From positions 372,001-436,000 of the forward strand of contig JUEB01000026.1 of NCBI GenBank assembly GCA_000802095.1: 64,000 bases of DNA. The letters are read 5' to 3'. The position numbers and the translations under genes were made by a program. The stretch is from Peptococcaceae bacterium BICA1-7 (GTDB taxonomy: Bacteria; Bacillota; Desulfotomaculia; Desulfotomaculales; Desulfocucumaceae). Below the pieces are notes generated by a model. It was given only the letters and a program-made list of their open reading frames with translations, was not told where the DNA came from and ran no database searches. How positions within the stretch are numbered: the stretch's first letter is position 1; the number at the start of each line of letters is the position of its first letter. Shown one piece after another: positions 43,467 to 53,806 of the stretch.

Positions 43467-44463
43467 CTTCTCCACCCCGGGCTACTATTATTTCTCCAGC
43501 CTCATCCAGCCGGCGGATTACCTGTACAATCCTCTGCTGTGCCTCTTCCACATCCCTCAGTCTAACCGGGCCCATAAACTGAATCTCTTCTCTCAGCATA
43601 TCAGCCGCCCTCTTCGACATGTTCTTGTATATTCTTTCAGCCACTTCTTCATTGGACCCACGCATGGCCTTGGCCAGGTCTTTTTGCTCCACTTCCCGTA
43701 AAACCCTCTGTATGGCCACGTCATGCAGCTTTATAATGTCCTCGAAGACAAACATAAGTTTGCGTATTTCATCAGCCAGCTCTGGATCATTAGTTTCCAG
43801 CTCTTCAAGTATAGTCTTCTCGGTAGAGCGGTCCACCCTGTTAAGAATATTGACCAGTGTCTTGATGCCTCCGGTGTTCTGCTCATGGTGGGGCACTATC
43901 ATGGACATTTTTCTTTCCAGTACCTTTTCCACTTCCTTAATCACCTCAGGTGCTATACGGTCAATTATGGCCACCCTTTTGGCCACATCAGCCTGCTGCT
44001 CCGGCGGCAGAGCGGCCAGTATCATTGATGACTGCTCCGGGTGCAGGTAGGTAAGTATGAGAGCAATTGTCTGCGGGTGCTCATCCCTTATAAAATTGAA
44101 TAGATGTTTGGCCTCTGTCTTCCTGAGATTGCTGAAAGGCACGTTCTGAAGGTTTACAGCTACCTTCTCAAGAATTTCCACGGCCTTTTGATTGCCCATG
44201 GCTTTTTCCAGGAGCTCCTTGGCATAGTCGAAGCCGCCCCGCATCAGGTATTCCCGCGCCTGGGCAAATTGTAGGAACTCTTCCAGGACGATCTTTTGTA
44301 TGTCTCTGGGTATATTCTCGAACATTGAGATTTCTCCGGTGATTTTTTCTATTTCCTCCTCGGAGAAAGTCTTTTTAAGAACTTTGGCTGAAAGGTCGGA
44401 GCCCAGAGTTATCAAAAGAATGGCGGTTTTTTGGATGCCGCTGAGTTTTACCGGCATTGACAT
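43450..44463 (-). CDS. fliG: Flagellar motor switch protein FliG
   Basis: 337 residues, three armadillo-like domains. Seen: KTAILLITLGSDLSAKVLKK (N-terminal, contacts FliF), EHPQTIALILTYLHPEQSSM followed by ILAALPPEQQADVAKRVA (middle EHPQR-type motif region), and the torque helix LMFVFEDIIKLHDVAIQRVL and REVEQKDLAKAMRGSNEEVA with charged residues (about 245-285). Transmits torque from stator to MS ring. ATG 44463 lies 12 bases after AGGAG, rather far; ATG 44457 is also possible. Confidence 0.97.
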   Translation of the reverse strand: MSMPVKLSGIQKTAILLITLGSDLSAKVLKKTFSEEEIEKITGEISMFENIPRDIQKIVLEEFLQFAQAREYLMRGGFDYAKELLEKAMGNQKAVEILEKVAVNLQNVPFSNLRKTEAKHLFNFIRDEHPQTIALILTYLHPEQSSMILAALPPEQQADVAKRVAIIDRIAPEVIKEVEKVLERKMSMIVPHHEQNTGGIKTLVNILNRVDRSTEKTILEELETNDPELADEIRKLMFVFEDIIKLHDVAIQRVLREVEQKDLAKAMRGSNEEVAERIYKNMSKRAADMLREEIQFMGPVRLRDVEEAQQRIVQVIRRLDEAGEIIVARGGEDAIVL

Positions 44464-44469
44464 ATACTA

Positions 44470-46023
44470 CTACTGCTCCTTTATCCAAAGTTTTAATATC
44501 TCGGCCACACCATCGGGATTACCGGTGGCTATTTCCCTGACCTCATCCTGGGCTGAGGCAATCTTGGGAATTTCTATGTCATCATCCATATCATCTTCAA
44601 GAAGTGACCTCTTACGCGCCTCTTCCTCCTGCCTCCTCAGCTCTGCCCTTAACTCAGCCCTTCTGCGCATGTACCTGGACATGTATCTGGCCAGCAGCGC
44701 CAGCAGCACCAGTCCAATCAGGGCCGCCACAGCTATCATTATAAGTTGCTTCTGCTTTTCCTCCTGAGCCTTCTGCTGAGCCAGCTCGGCCCCTATTTCT
44801 TTCTTCTCGGAGTCGTCGAAGGTCATGCTGGACACGACAATCTGGTCGCCGCGATTAGTGTCATAGCCTATTGCAGCCGCCACCACTTCTTCAATCTGCC
44901 TAACCTGGGCCTCTGAATAATTGCCGTTTAGCACCACTGATGCCGACAGCCTTTTGGGGCTTCCGGGAGCCTTGACAACTGTTTCCTCTTTATTGGGCAC
45001 CTGGTAGTTGGTGGTTGATTCCTGCTTGGAATAGGATCCCCCGCTACCTCCTCCGGAAGCGGGAATACTTTTGCCAGGCAGCTCCGAGTCCGTTCCCGGG
45101 GCTCCTCCGGCGCTTCCCGGACCAGTCCCTGTTTCATTTACATTATGCTCGCTTAGAACTTGTCCCTTGTCGTAGGTGGTGGATTTATACTGCTCCTGGT
45201 CGAAATTCAATTCGGCGGTAACCATGGCCACAGCCATACCTGAGCCCAGAATCTGTCTAAGCATGTTCTGTATCCTGGACTCCAGCTCTTTTTCAAAGGC
45301 CCGCCTTAATTCGTTGCGATCCATCGATGCCTTGGTAAGGCTGGCGGATTTGTCCAGCTTTAGTCCATCACTCAGTGAGTTACCCTGCATATCAATAATA
45401 TGAATATTTTCCGGTTTCAGCCCCTCCACGCTTCCAGCCACAAGATCCACTATCCCGCGCACATTATCCTCAGATATCTTTGAAGTGGGCTTCAGGTTAA
45501 GGGCTATAGATGCAGAAGGCTCAGACTGATCATCCAGAAACAGGCTCTTTTTGGGAAGCACCAGGTGTACGCGGGCCTGCTCCACCGCCTCGATCTGAAT
45601 TATTGTCCTTCTCAGCTCCTCCTGCAGGGCCCGCTGGTAGCCTACCTGCTGTTCAAACTCTGTTATCCCGAACTTTTTCTGGTCAAACAGTTCAAAACCG
45701 ACCCCGCTGCTGTATAAAGAACCGCTGCTGGCCAGTTTTATCCTTGTATCGTAAACTATTTTCTCAGGCACCTCGATGGTCTTTCCCTGATCTGTCACGT
45801 GATAGTCTATTTTTTCCTTTTTTAGCTCCTCTGTAATTTTACCGGCATCTTTGGGATCCAGTCCGGTCAAGAGAGGCGCATAGGGTGTACTGAAAAGAAC
45901 CTGACCAATAATGGCCAGAATAACCAATACTGCTGTAGCCACTGAAATGGCGATTATTTTTTTTGTTTGATTCAGTGCCTGCCATTTCTCACTGAAATTG
46001 GCTAATAGCTGTTTAAAATTCAT
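44470..46023 (-). CDS. fliF: Flagellar MS-ring protein FliF
   Basis: 517 residues. Two transmembrane segments (KKIIAISVATAVLVILAIIG near residue 25; KQLIMIAVAALIGLVLLALL near 430) enclose a large periplasm-side region with YscJ-type ring-building motifs (FSTPYAPLLTGLDPKDAGKI; ARVHLVLPKKSLFLDDQSEP; ASIALNLKPTSKISEDNVRG). The C-terminal acidic tail binds FliG. ATG 46023, 9 bases after GGGGTG, is preferred to GTG 46035. Confidence 0.97.
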   Translation of the reverse strand: MNFKQLLANFSEKWQALNQTKKIIAISVATAVLVILAIIGQVLFSTPYAPLLTGLDPKDAGKITEELKKEKIDYHVTDQGKTIEVPEKIVYDTRIKLASSGSLYSSGVGFELFDQKKFGITEFEQQVGYQRALQEELRRTIIQIEAVEQARVHLVLPKKSLFLDDQSEPSASIALNLKPTSKISEDNVRGIVDLVAGSVEGLKPENIHIIDMQGNSLSDGLKLDKSASLTKASMDRNELRRAFEKELESRIQNMLRQILGSGMAVAMVTAELNFDQEQYKSTTYDKGQVLSEHNVNETGTGPGSAGGAPGTDSELPGKSIPASGGGSGGSYSKQESTTNYQVPNKEETVVKAPGSPKRLSASVVLNGNYSEAQVRQIEEVVAAAIGYDTNRGDQIVVSSMTFDDSEKKEIGAELAQQKAQEEKQKQLIMIAVAALIGLVLLALLARYMSRYMRRRAELRAELRRQEEEARKRSLLEDDMDDDIEIPKIASAQDEVREIATGNPDGVAEILKLWIKEQ

Positions 46024-46081
46024 TTGCCCATACACCCCGGCAGGGGAAAAATTAGATTCATTTAAGCACTCAACCTTTCAA

Positions 46082-46378
46082 CTATACCTGCATGCGAGAC
46101 ATTTCCTGATATGCCTCTACTACCTTGTTTCTCACCTCTACGGCCAGCTGCATCATTATCCTGGCCTGCTCCGCAGCTATAGTGACCTGATGAACATCCT
46201 GAATTTCACCAGTTAAAAACTGTTTAGTGGTTTCATTAGCCTTCAACTGAGCTGTGTTAACATTATTCAGTGCCTTTCCGAGCACTTCCCCGAATGAATT
46301 GACCCCGTCTGCCTCAGGTCTTTCAGCCCCGGCCTTTGCTGCTGCCGGTAAAATCATCTGAAGAGGCGCAACATTCAT
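46082..46378 (-). CDS. fliE: Flagellar hook-basal body complex protein FliE
   Basis: 98 residues. Helical; FGEVLGKALNNVNTAQLKAN and IQDVHQVTIAAEQARIMMQL followed by AVEVRNKVVEAYQEMSRMQV, the standard FliE C-terminus. It joins the MS ring to the rod. ATG 46378 follows AGGAGG. Confidence 0.95.
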   Translation of the reverse strand: MNVAPLQMILPAAAKAGAERPEADGVNSFGEVLGKALNNVNTAQLKANETTKQFLTGEIQDVHQVTIAAEQARIMMQLAVEVRNKVVEAYQEMSRMQV

Positions 46379-46449
46379 AATTTTATCCTCCTACTGAGTG
46401 ACTTATTCTGTCTGAATTATGACCCCATAATCGATATTCCCGGGGTCAA

Positions 46450-46893
46450 TTACCCCCGCCCAATTTCCAGTGCTTTCAAGGCCATACTCTTGGCTGCATT
46501 AACTGCTGTTGCACTGGCCTCATAAGCCCTGGTGGCGGCTATCATATTCACCATCTCATTAGCTATATTAATATTGGGGTAAGCAACGAACCCATCCTCA
46601 TCGGCATATGGGTGTGACGGGTCATGTACCATTCTTGGCTCGGCAGGATCCTCCACAACCCTTGGCACGTGAACACCCATACCCTTTAAGCGGTCTTTTC
46701 CGGGAACAGATCCGGCGGCTGTTTCCAATAACTCGGAGAAAACCGGCACCTGCCTTCTATAGGGTTGAAGGCCGGGGTCTCCCGGTTTCCCCGCCGTGTT
46801 CATGTTTACCACATTGTTAGTAATCAGATCAAGCCACAGCCGGTTGCTGGTCATTCCTGAAGAGCTTATGGCAAAGGAGTCGAATAATGGCAT
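46450..46893 (-). CDS. flgC: Proximal rod protein FlgC
   Basis: 147 residues. Seen: FAISSSGMTSNRLWLDLITN and NVVNMNTAGKPGDPGLQPYR, GVHVPRVVEDPAEPRMVHDP, HPYADEDGFVAYPNINIANE and MVNMIAATRAYEASATAVNA. Standard length. It follows flgB by 3 bases. Confidence 0.97.
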   Translation of the reverse strand: MPLFDSFAISSSGMTSNRLWLDLITNNVVNMNTAGKPGDPGLQPYRRQVPVFSELLETAAGSVPGKDRLKGMGVHVPRVVEDPAEPRMVHDPSHPYADEDGFVAYPNINIANEMVNMIAATRAYEASATAVNAAKSMALKALEIGRG

Positions 46894-46896
46894 AAT

Positions 46897-47301
46897 TTAC
46901 CTCCCTCCCCTAATTACATAGCTTAAAAGCCCCATTTTACCTGAAATAGTGCTTACACTAAAATCATAGGTAATAGAGTTGGCCGCCAGGTTTACCATTT
47001 CCTCATCTATGTCCACGTTATTCTGTCCGTAAAGCATGGCAGTCCCGTTCTCCTGAACAACTCTGGGCCTTACCTGATTGATATCAACTTTTCCACCTAA
47101 GTGTCTTGGATTTGAGGTGACGAGAGAAGGAGCCCTGGTATTGAGAGCCCGTTTTAGTTCGTCCTGGAAGGAAACATAGGACTTTTTAAAGCCTGGGGTA
47201 TTGACATTGGCAACATTATTGGCGATAACTCTCTGTGTTACTGCCGCTGAATCAAGCTGCTTGGCCAGCCCTACAATTACGGGATTGTCGAAAAGGTTCA
47301 C
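46897..47301 (-). CDS. flgB: Proximal rod protein FlgB
   Basis: 134 residues. Seen: LDSAAVTQRVIANNVANVNT and PGFKKSYVSFQDELKRAL, then NNVDIDEEMVNLAANSITYD. First gene of the flagellar cluster; GTG 47301 has CGGAGGG 7 bases upstream. The promoter must lie in the 303-base gap before it. Confidence 0.96.
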   Translation of the reverse strand: MNLFDNPVIVGLAKQLDSAAVTQRVIANNVANVNTPGFKKSYVSFQDELKRALNTRAPSLVTSNPRHLGGKVDINQVRPRVVQENGTAMLYGQNNVDIDEEMVNLAANSITYDFSVSTISGKMGLLSYVIRGGR

Positions 47302-47604
47302 TGGCTATCCCTCCGAAAACTGTAAAATAAGGCCATATTAATGTATAGGGCAGGTTACTTCCATTGTTTTACTAATATGTTAAGCTATAATTCAACAGCT
47401 TTAACTTTTATTCCTTCTTAAAACCCAGCAAATTTCTACTTTTTTTGCTAATAAAATAACTTTTTATCAATTTTTAAAAGCTGTAAACCCCCAAAAAAAA
47501 CTTGCAGCACCCGTATTAATAAGAAAAACGGATTCTACCGCAAGGCAAAATCCGTTAATAGGAATATTTTCTCATTTTAGTTTAACCCCGATAAATTTCA
47601 TATT
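47302..47604 (-). other. Leader and promoter region of the flagellar cluster
   Basis: A 303-base gap, very AT-rich between about 47390 and 47480. No convincing promoter could be fixed: TGGAAG-17-TAATAT and TTGAAT-18-TAAAAC on the minus strand are weak sigma-A candidates, and no sigma-D match was seen. The flaG terminator is at its upstream edge (47523-47556). No open reading frame or repeat of the families above. Confidence 0.5.
47523..47556 (-). terminator. Intrinsic terminator after flaG
   Basis: Minus strand AACGGATT, a 14-base loop, AATCCGTT and then TTTC-TT. The 8-bp stem and U-tract end the fliD-fliS-fliT-flaG transcript and separate it from the fla/che cluster. Confidence 0.8.
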
Positions 47605-47964
47605 CTAAATAAATTTATCCACTATAATACCCAGCATTTTTTTGAAGTGAGCTACCATGTTCAGTACCCGTTCCGGAGGGATTTCCCTGATCACGCTGTT
47701 ATCCTTTGTATTGATAATTTTTACAATATACTCACCGCTGTCCTTGTGCAGCTTGAATTTAAGCTCAGTGGTATAGCTTTCCATAGTTTTATTAAGAAGT
47801 TCCACGGCTTTTTCCACCGATAGGGATTCCTGTTTCTCTTCCTTATTCTCCTCTTCTACACTATTTTTCTTTACCGGCTGCTTTTCGGAAACCCCGACAT
47901 CACCTCTGACTACCGGATTTGCCGGCGAAGAAGGCTGTATTTCACGCATACCCTCTACTTTCAT
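47605..47964 (-). CDS. flaG: FlaG-family protein
   Basis: 119 residues. Disordered charged N-terminal half (SVEEENKEEKQESLSVEKAV), then the FlaG domain: ELKFKLHKDSGEYIVKIINT and DNSVIREIPPERVLNMVAHF. FlaG proteins influence filament length and are encoded near fliD. Last gene of the fliD unit. AT-richer than the flagellar cluster next to it. Confidence 0.93.
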   Translation of the reverse strand: MKVEGMREIQPSSPANPVVRGDVGVSEKQPVKKNSVEEENKEEKQESLSVEKAVELLNKTMESYTTELKFKLHKDSGEYIVKIINTKDNSVIREIPPERVLNMVAHFKKMLGIIVDKFI

Positions 47965-47991
47965 AACCCGATTCCTCCATGTAAAGTAATA

Positions 47992-48468
47992 TTATTTTTT
48001 TTCATCAACAAATATACTATCAGGAAGAGAATGTTTTTTAAGATACGCTCCCATCGTTTGCCTGCCAATCCTTACCTTATCCCTCATACCCTTTAATTCT
48101 TTAAAAGATTGACCTAATACTTCATTATACTCCCTGTCCTGTTTAATCATTTGCTCAATTAAGTTAACCTGTTCCTTCTTTATATCATCTATTTTTTGAA
48201 TTTTGCCCGCAAATTTTTGCCTATCTTCATTTGTAAAGTTACTTAATGTTTTCTCATTTATCTCGTATATTTCCACGTCCAGCACATCTATCTTATCTAT
48301 ACATCCCTGTCTTATTTCAATTGATTTTAGTATCTTTTCAATTTCTCCTATTGGGTTAAAAATACTTTCTGAAGTTGCTTCCTGCATATCCTTTAGGACA
48401 GCATATTTACACCGGTGCAGATGGTAAAGCTTTTCCAGCAGTTTTTCCGCGAGAACGCTGTCGTTCAT
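47992..48468 (-). CDS. fliT: FliT/FlgN-like flagellar chaperone
   Basis: 158 residues, nearly all alpha-helical with heptad patterns (AEKLLEKLYHLHRCKYAVLK; GEIEKILKSIEIRQGCIDKI; INLIEQMIKQDREYNEVLGQ-like segment). It ends with a short FlgN-like tail (MRDKVRIGRQTMGAYLKKHS). Sequence alone does not decide between FlgN and FliT; position after fliD-fliS favours FliT, the chaperone of FliD. The coding DNA is AT-rich compared with flanking genes. Confidence 0.7.
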   Translation of the reverse strand: MNDSVLAEKLLEKLYHLHRCKYAVLKDMQEATSESIFNPIGEIEKILKSIEIRQGCIDKIDVLDVEIYEINEKTLSNFTNEDRQKFAGKIQKIDDIKKEQVNLIEQMIKQDREYNEVLGQSFKELKGMRDKVRIGRQTMGAYLKKHSLPDSIFVDEKK

Positions 48469-48474
48469 AACAAC

Positions 48475-48855
48475 CTACTCCTGGGTCTTTGCCAATTGCA
48501 GTGCCTGCCGCCAGGTATCACGCATTTCCGCGGCCAACCCAAGAACCTCTTCCACCAGTTCAGTCTCTTTTTTTATATTTGCGCTGATCAGCTGCCCTTT
48601 CATAAAGTCATAAAGTGAACTGAGGTTTCGGGATAACTCAAACTGCATGTCCAGAGTATTATTGAGGTAGTCGATGATATCCTGAGACCTGACCAGCGCG
48701 TTGTTTGAGTTGCTGATATCATTTTCTTCAATTGCATTAATAGCTATCTTCAGGTACTTTATAAGACCGTCAAATAGCATTATCACAAGATCTCCGGGAT
48801 TGGCGCTCTGTACGGCATTATGCTGATACTGCAAATAAGGATTGGCAAGGCCCAA
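48475..48855 (-). CDS. fliS: Flagellin chaperone FliS
   Basis: 126 residues. Seen: NPYLQYQHNAVQSANPGDLV and IMLFDGLIKYLKIAINAIEE, then helices up to YDFMKGQLISANIKKETELV. It binds the C-terminus of flagellin before export and interacts with FliW. Starts at TTG 48855 behind GGGAGGT. Confidence 0.96.
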   Translation of the reverse strand: MGLANPYLQYQHNAVQSANPGDLVIMLFDGLIKYLKIAINAIEENDISNSNNALVRSQDIIDYLNNTLDMQFELSRNLSSLYDFMKGQLISANIKKETELVEEVLGLAAEMRDTWRQALQLAKTQE

Positions 48856-48886
48856 TTTTTATACCTCCCTATATTAACCACGAATG

Positions 48887-50479
48887 CTATTGACCGCCAA
48901 ACTGCTGGGCCAGCCAGGAACTCTGAGAATTCATCTGGCTTATGGCTTTCTCCATGGCGGTAAACTGCCTCCAGTATCTGTCCTCTATCTGAGCAAGCCG
49001 GTCTTCCCATCTTTCTATCTGTTCATTCATATCTTCCAGCTTTTTACCCATTATGCTGTCATCATACTCTGAAAGGCTAGATTCCATACCGGCCTTTTCA
49101 AGTATCTGGTCAACCCCGGCATCAGCAACATTGTAAAGCCGCCGGGCTATCCCCAATTCCCCGCTCACCTCGGAGTCGTTATTAAAAAGCTTCATAACCC
49201 CTTCAGGGTCGTTCTGGATGGCTTTTTTCAGGTCGGCCCCATCATTTTTCAGATAGAGCTTACCTCCATCCATGTAGTCTTTGGTGGTAATAATACCTAT
49301 GGAGGAAAGGTTGTTGTGGGTTACACTCTTTCCGTCAACCACAACGGAGGATAAACCGGATACGATACTGCTCATGGCTCCCCGGACCTTGCTCATCAGC
49401 CCTGAAAGATAAGTGTCCCCTTTTAGCAGGCCGCTTTTAGCTTTTTCATCCCAGTCTTTTTCCTGCTCATCTGACAGCTGCTCCCTCTGCTCATCGGTCA
49501 GGGGCAGATAAGACTTGTATTTTACCTCCCTTAGCTCACCGTTTATCAGATCTATGGTGGTGTTGTACTGGTCAATAAATTTTACTATGGAATCGTATAC
49601 AGCATCTGGGTCGTGGGCTACAGTAACAGTAGCGGTTTTGGGGTCCGCCGGCTGTCCGTCCTTTAGTGTAAGGGTTATACCGTTTACCAATACGGTATTT
49701 GAAGAGCTGGTCATACCTGCGGCATCGCCAAAATCATAAATGGCGTCTTTTCCTGCAGTTACGGCCGCTCCGGTCTGCAGGGCCAGTTTAAGCACACTGT
49801 CATTGGCGTTTCCAGTAGCCGAGGACAATAGGCTATCTGAGTCGGCAAGCACTCCAATTCCACTGTCATGGCCTATTCCGGTGCTGGATAGGAAAAACCG
49901 GTTATTGGCGGAGTCGTAGCTGGCGGCAATGCCCAAGTCATCACTGTACTGATTGATCTCCGCCACCAAAGCATTGATGCTGGTGCCTTTGGTGTAAATG
50001 GTAAAGTCTTTGCTGGCCCGTGTAATTCCGTCAGACTCCATCTTCCCCACCAGTGTAAAGGTGATGGTGTCCGAAAGACCGCTAAATTGATCTTTCAGCA
50101 TTATTGCATTTCCCTCGGAATTTACCTCATCCGCCAGCTGCACCTGGCTCCCCTTTGTGACCCCCTCGGCCAGCTGGTGGACAGTTACCGAGTATGTCCC
50201 GCTTGCAGCAGTTGCATTGGCGCTGGCGGCTACAACCGATTCATTGGAAGAAGTGGCCTTTTTAGCCTGGTAGGTTCCCGAAAGCCGCATATTAAAAGCT
50301 GCGTCCCTAAGAGAGCGGAGGGAGTTATTTATAGTCCTGTAGTCCGACTGCTGCCACTCCAGCTGCTGATACTTCTGCTTAATAGACTCCGACCTCATTC
50401 TCTGGGCCTTCATCAGGTCGCTTACCAGTTGGTCTATATCCATCCCGGAGGCAAGGCCACCTATGCGCATTGAGCTCAT
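48887..50479 (-). CDS. fliD: Flagellar filament cap protein FliD
   Basis: About 530 residues. FliD_N at residues about 1-100 (IGGLASGMDIDQLVSDLMKA and EWQQSDYRTINNSLRSLRDA), central variable D2/D3 region, and FliD_C (about 270-510) with YDSIVKFIDQYNTTIDLING, GLMSKVRGAMSSIVSGLSSV and the final coiled region DSIMGKKLEDMNEQIERWED. The frame opens at 50524, but ATG 50479 behind AAAGGTGGG is the start. A weak sigma-D-like promoter lies at 50515-50541. Confidence 0.95.
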   Translation of the reverse strand: MSSMRIGGLASGMDIDQLVSDLMKAQRMRSESIKQKYQQLEWQQSDYRTINNSLRSLRDAAFNMRLSGTYQAKKATSSNESVVAASANATAASGTYSVTVHQLAEGVTKGSQVQLADEVNSEGNAIMLKDQFSGLSDTITFTLVGKMESDGITRASKDFTIYTKGTSINALVAEINQYSDDLGIAASYDSANNRFFLSSTGIGHDSGIGVLADSDSLLSSATGNANDSVLKLALQTGAAVTAGKDAIYDFGDAAGMTSSSNTVLVNGITLTLKDGQPADPKTATVTVAHDPDAVYDSIVKFIDQYNTTIDLINGELREVKYKSYLPLTDEQREQLSDEQEKDWDEKAKSGLLKGDTYLSGLMSKVRGAMSSIVSGLSSVVVDGKSVTHNNLSSIGIITTKDYMDGGKLYLKNDGADLKKAIQNDPEGVMKLFNNDSEVSGELGIARRLYNVADAGVDQILEKAGMESSLSEYDDSIMGKKLEDMNEQIERWEDRLAQIEDRYWRQFTAMEKAISQMNSQSSWLAQQFGGQ

Positions 50480-50514
50480 GCCGATCCCACCTTTAAAACA
50501 AATCCTTATAAAAT

Positions 50515-50541
50515 ATTTCGTCAAAAAATAAAAAAACTTAA
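50515..50541 (-). promoter_or_regulatory. Possible sigma-D promoter of fliD
   Basis: Minus strand TTAA (50538-50541), 15-base spacer, GACGAAAT (50515-50522): 3 of 4 and 5 of 8 matches to the sigma-D consensus TAAA-N15-GCCGATAA. The surrounding DNA is AT-rich, so this is a weak call, supported by the late-gene nature of fliD. Confidence 0.35.
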
Positions 50542-50574
50542 GCTGTAGTATGTTAAATATTTACCGTTATACTT

Positions 50575-51717
50575 TTACGCCAAGGCATTAATAATGTTTT
50601 TTAGCTCGCCGGCCACTCTATTTGCATCCTTTAAAGTCAGGCCGGGATAAAGGGGCAGGCTTAGGGTAGAGGAGTAATAGTCCTCAGCCACCGGGCACAG
50701 GCCCCTGGCATAGCCCTTTTTAAGGTAATAAGGGTGCCGGTATACCGGTAGATAGTGCACCTGCACGCCAATTCCCCTTTTATGAAGCTCCTCATAGGCC
50801 TTAAGTCTCATTTTTTCTCCGCCTTTAACCCTGACCACATATAAATGCCAGGCCGGCTGAGATCCAGGCAGCTTTACCGGAGTTGTTACCGGCCCCAGTG
50901 AGGACAGCTCTTCGTTATATAGATCTACAATATCCTGCCTCTTTTTGAGAAATGAGTCCAGTTTTTTTAGCTGACTATTCCCCAGGGCGCACTGAATATC
51001 AGTAATCCTATAATTGTAGCCCAGCATATGCATTTCATGGTACCAGGGGCCGTGGTACTCGGTGAGCTTTTCCCTGTCCCTGACCATGCCGTGAGACCTG
51101 AAGGACTTCATTTTTTCACAGTATTCCCTGCTGTTGGTTACAGCAGCGCCTCCCTCACCGGTTGTAATATGCTTTACCGGGTGAAAGCTGAAAATTGTAA
51201 TATCCGCCAGCGACCCCACTGGCCTGCCCCGGTAGCCAGCGCCCAGTGCATGACAGGCATCCTCCACCACCACCAGACTATTTTCCCTGGCTGTGTTAAT
51301 TATATGGTCCATTTCCGCCGGGTGTCCGGCAAAGTCTACCGGGGCCAGCACCCTGGTGCGGTCAGTAATATGCCTGCCGATCTCTTTTTCGTTAATATTC
51401 ACCGTATCACTGCGCACATCGGCAAAAACCGGCCTGGCGCCCAGATAAACAGCCGCGTTGGCGGTGGCCGCAAAGGTTATGGGTGAAGTAATCACCTCAT
51501 CGCCAGGACCAACCCCGGCGGCAAAATAGGCAGCATGCAGGGCCGCGGTCCCCGAGTTAAAGGCCACTGCATACTCCACGCCGGCCTTCTCGGCAAGGGC
51601 CCTTTCAAAATCCTCCACCCTGGGGCCGGTGGTAAGCCAGTCCGACTCCAGGGCCTCGGCCACGCTATCGAGATCGTCTCTGTCTATGCTCTGCTTCCCA
51701 TAAGGCAAAAAGTCCAT
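50575..51717 (-). CDS. pseC: PseC-type UDP-4-keto-sugar aminotransferase
   Basis: 380 residues, PLP-dependent DegT/DnrJ/EryC1 family. Known PseC converts the 4-keto product of PseB to UDP-4-amino-4,6-dideoxy-beta-L-AltNAc with glutamate. Seen: GKQSIDRDDLDSVAEALESD and WLTTGPRVEDFERALAE at the N-terminus, FNSGTAALHAAYFAAGVGPG, VVEDACHALGAGYRGRPVGS and the PLP lysine in SFHPVKHITTGEGGAAVTN (about residue 183). ATG 51717 behind GGTGA and one base after the pseB stop; the frame extends upstream to 51750. Confidence 0.93.
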   Translation of the reverse strand: MDFLPYGKQSIDRDDLDSVAEALESDWLTTGPRVEDFERALAEKAGVEYAVAFNSGTAALHAAYFAAGVGPGDEVITSPITFAATANAAVYLGARPVFADVRSDTVNINEKEIGRHITDRTRVLAPVDFAGHPAEMDHIINTARENSLVVVEDACHALGAGYRGRPVGSLADITIFSFHPVKHITTGEGGAAVTNSREYCEKMKSFRSHGMVRDREKLTEYHGPWYHEMHMLGYNYRITDIQCALGNSQLKKLDSFLKKRQDIVDLYNEELSSLGPVTTPVKLPGSQPAWHLYVVRVKGGEKMRLKAYEELHKRGIGVQVHYLPVYRHPYYLKKGYARGLCPVAEDYYSSTLSLPLYPGLTLKDANRVAGELKNIINALA

Positions 51718-51718
51718 A

Positions 51719-52717
<999 letters not shown>

Positions 52718-52726
52718 TTATTTTAC

Positions 52727-53791
52727 TCAGTCAATTACTAAATCCCAGGTGACTGCTGTACCCTTTTTAATATCCCTTCTTACCTTTTTCCCCAATAGGT
52801 TAGCCATGTACTTAGTGGGCAATCCCAGCCCTGGCCTTATAGCCCTCAAATTTTGGTTTGATAATAATTCTCCCTCTTTCATATCCTCAACCACATATAA
52901 TGAGCGCCTATGCCTTAAAGAATTTTTTTCAGCCTCTGTGGGGCCATAGCTAATTCTCCCTAAAGCCTGCCAGACCCTCTCACTCTCCGCCACCAATTGT
53001 CTCAATTCATCAGGCTCAATTGAAAACTCAGAATCTACCCCGCCATCTGCACGGGAGAGGGTGAAATGCTTTTCAATAACCGTTGCCCCCAGGGCCACGG
53101 CAGCTAAAGCTGTCCCAACGCCCATGGTATGGTCGGAAAGCCCTGCCTGGCAATCAAAAAGCTCCCGCATATGGGGAATGGTAAAAAGATTGGTGTTTAT
53201 TGGGCTGGCCGGGTAAGTGCTTGTGCACTTTAAAAGCACAATATCCCTGCAGCCTGACTTTCTTGCCTCCCGTACAGTTTCATCAAGCTCAGCGGCAGTG
53301 GCCATACCTGTGGATATTATTAAAGGCTTGCCTGTGGTGGCAACTTTTCGCACAAGTGATATATCTGTATTCTCAAATGAGGCTATCTTGTAGCAGGGTA
53401 CATCCAGGGATTCCAGGAAATCCACCGCTGTCTCATCAAAGGGTGTGCTGAAGGCGACCAGGCCCAATTCCTTGCAGCGATCAAAAATAGTTTTGTGCCA
53501 TTCCCAGGGAGTGAAAGCCTCCTTATACAGGTCGTATAGTGACCGGCCCTTCCATAAACTACCGGGATCATCTATAAAAAACTCTCCGGTATTTATATCA
53601 ATGGTCATGGTGTCCGCAGTATAGGTCTGCAGCTTTATGGCATGGGCACCGGACTCTGCGGCGGCATCAACTATTTTCAGCGCCCTTTCCAGAGATTGAT
53701 TGTGGTTTCCAGACATCTCGGCTATTATAAAAGGGCGGTGCCCTCTGCCAATACTATAACCTTCTATTTTAATCTTATCACTACTTTTCAT
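52727..53791 (-). CDS. pseI: Pseudaminic acid synthase, NeuB family
   Basis: 354 residues. Condenses 2,4-diacetamido-2,4,6-trideoxy-L-altrose (or here possibly a differently acylated analogue) with phosphoenolpyruvate. TIM-barrel NeuB domain with FIIAEMSGNHNQSLERALKI, AIKLQTYTADTMTID, FSTPFDETAVDFLESL, YKIASFENTDISLVRKVA, PLIISTGMATAAELDETV, GLSDHTMGVGTALAAVALGA and EKHFTLSRADGGVDSEFSI; C-terminal SAF (antifreeze-like) domain from about residue 290. FTLSR and VDSEFS favour PseI over NeuB. ATG 53791 after AAGGAG. Confidence 0.93.
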   Translation of the reverse strand: MKSSDKIKIEGYSIGRGHRPFIIAEMSGNHNQSLERALKIVDAAAESGAHAIKLQTYTADTMTIDINTGEFFIDDPGSLWKGRSLYDLYKEAFTPWEWHKTIFDRCKELGLVAFSTPFDETAVDFLESLDVPCYKIASFENTDISLVRKVATTGKPLIISTGMATAAELDETVREARKSGCRDIVLLKCTSTYPASPINTNLFTIPHMRELFDCQAGLSDHTMGVGTALAAVALGATVIEKHFTLSRADGGVDSEFSIEPDELRQLVAESERVWQALGRISYGPTEAEKNSLRHRRSLYVVEDMKEGELLSNQNLRAIRPGLGLPTKYMANLLGKKVRRDIKKGTAVTWDLVID

Positions 53792-53806
53792 GTTTTTTCT
53801 CCTTGT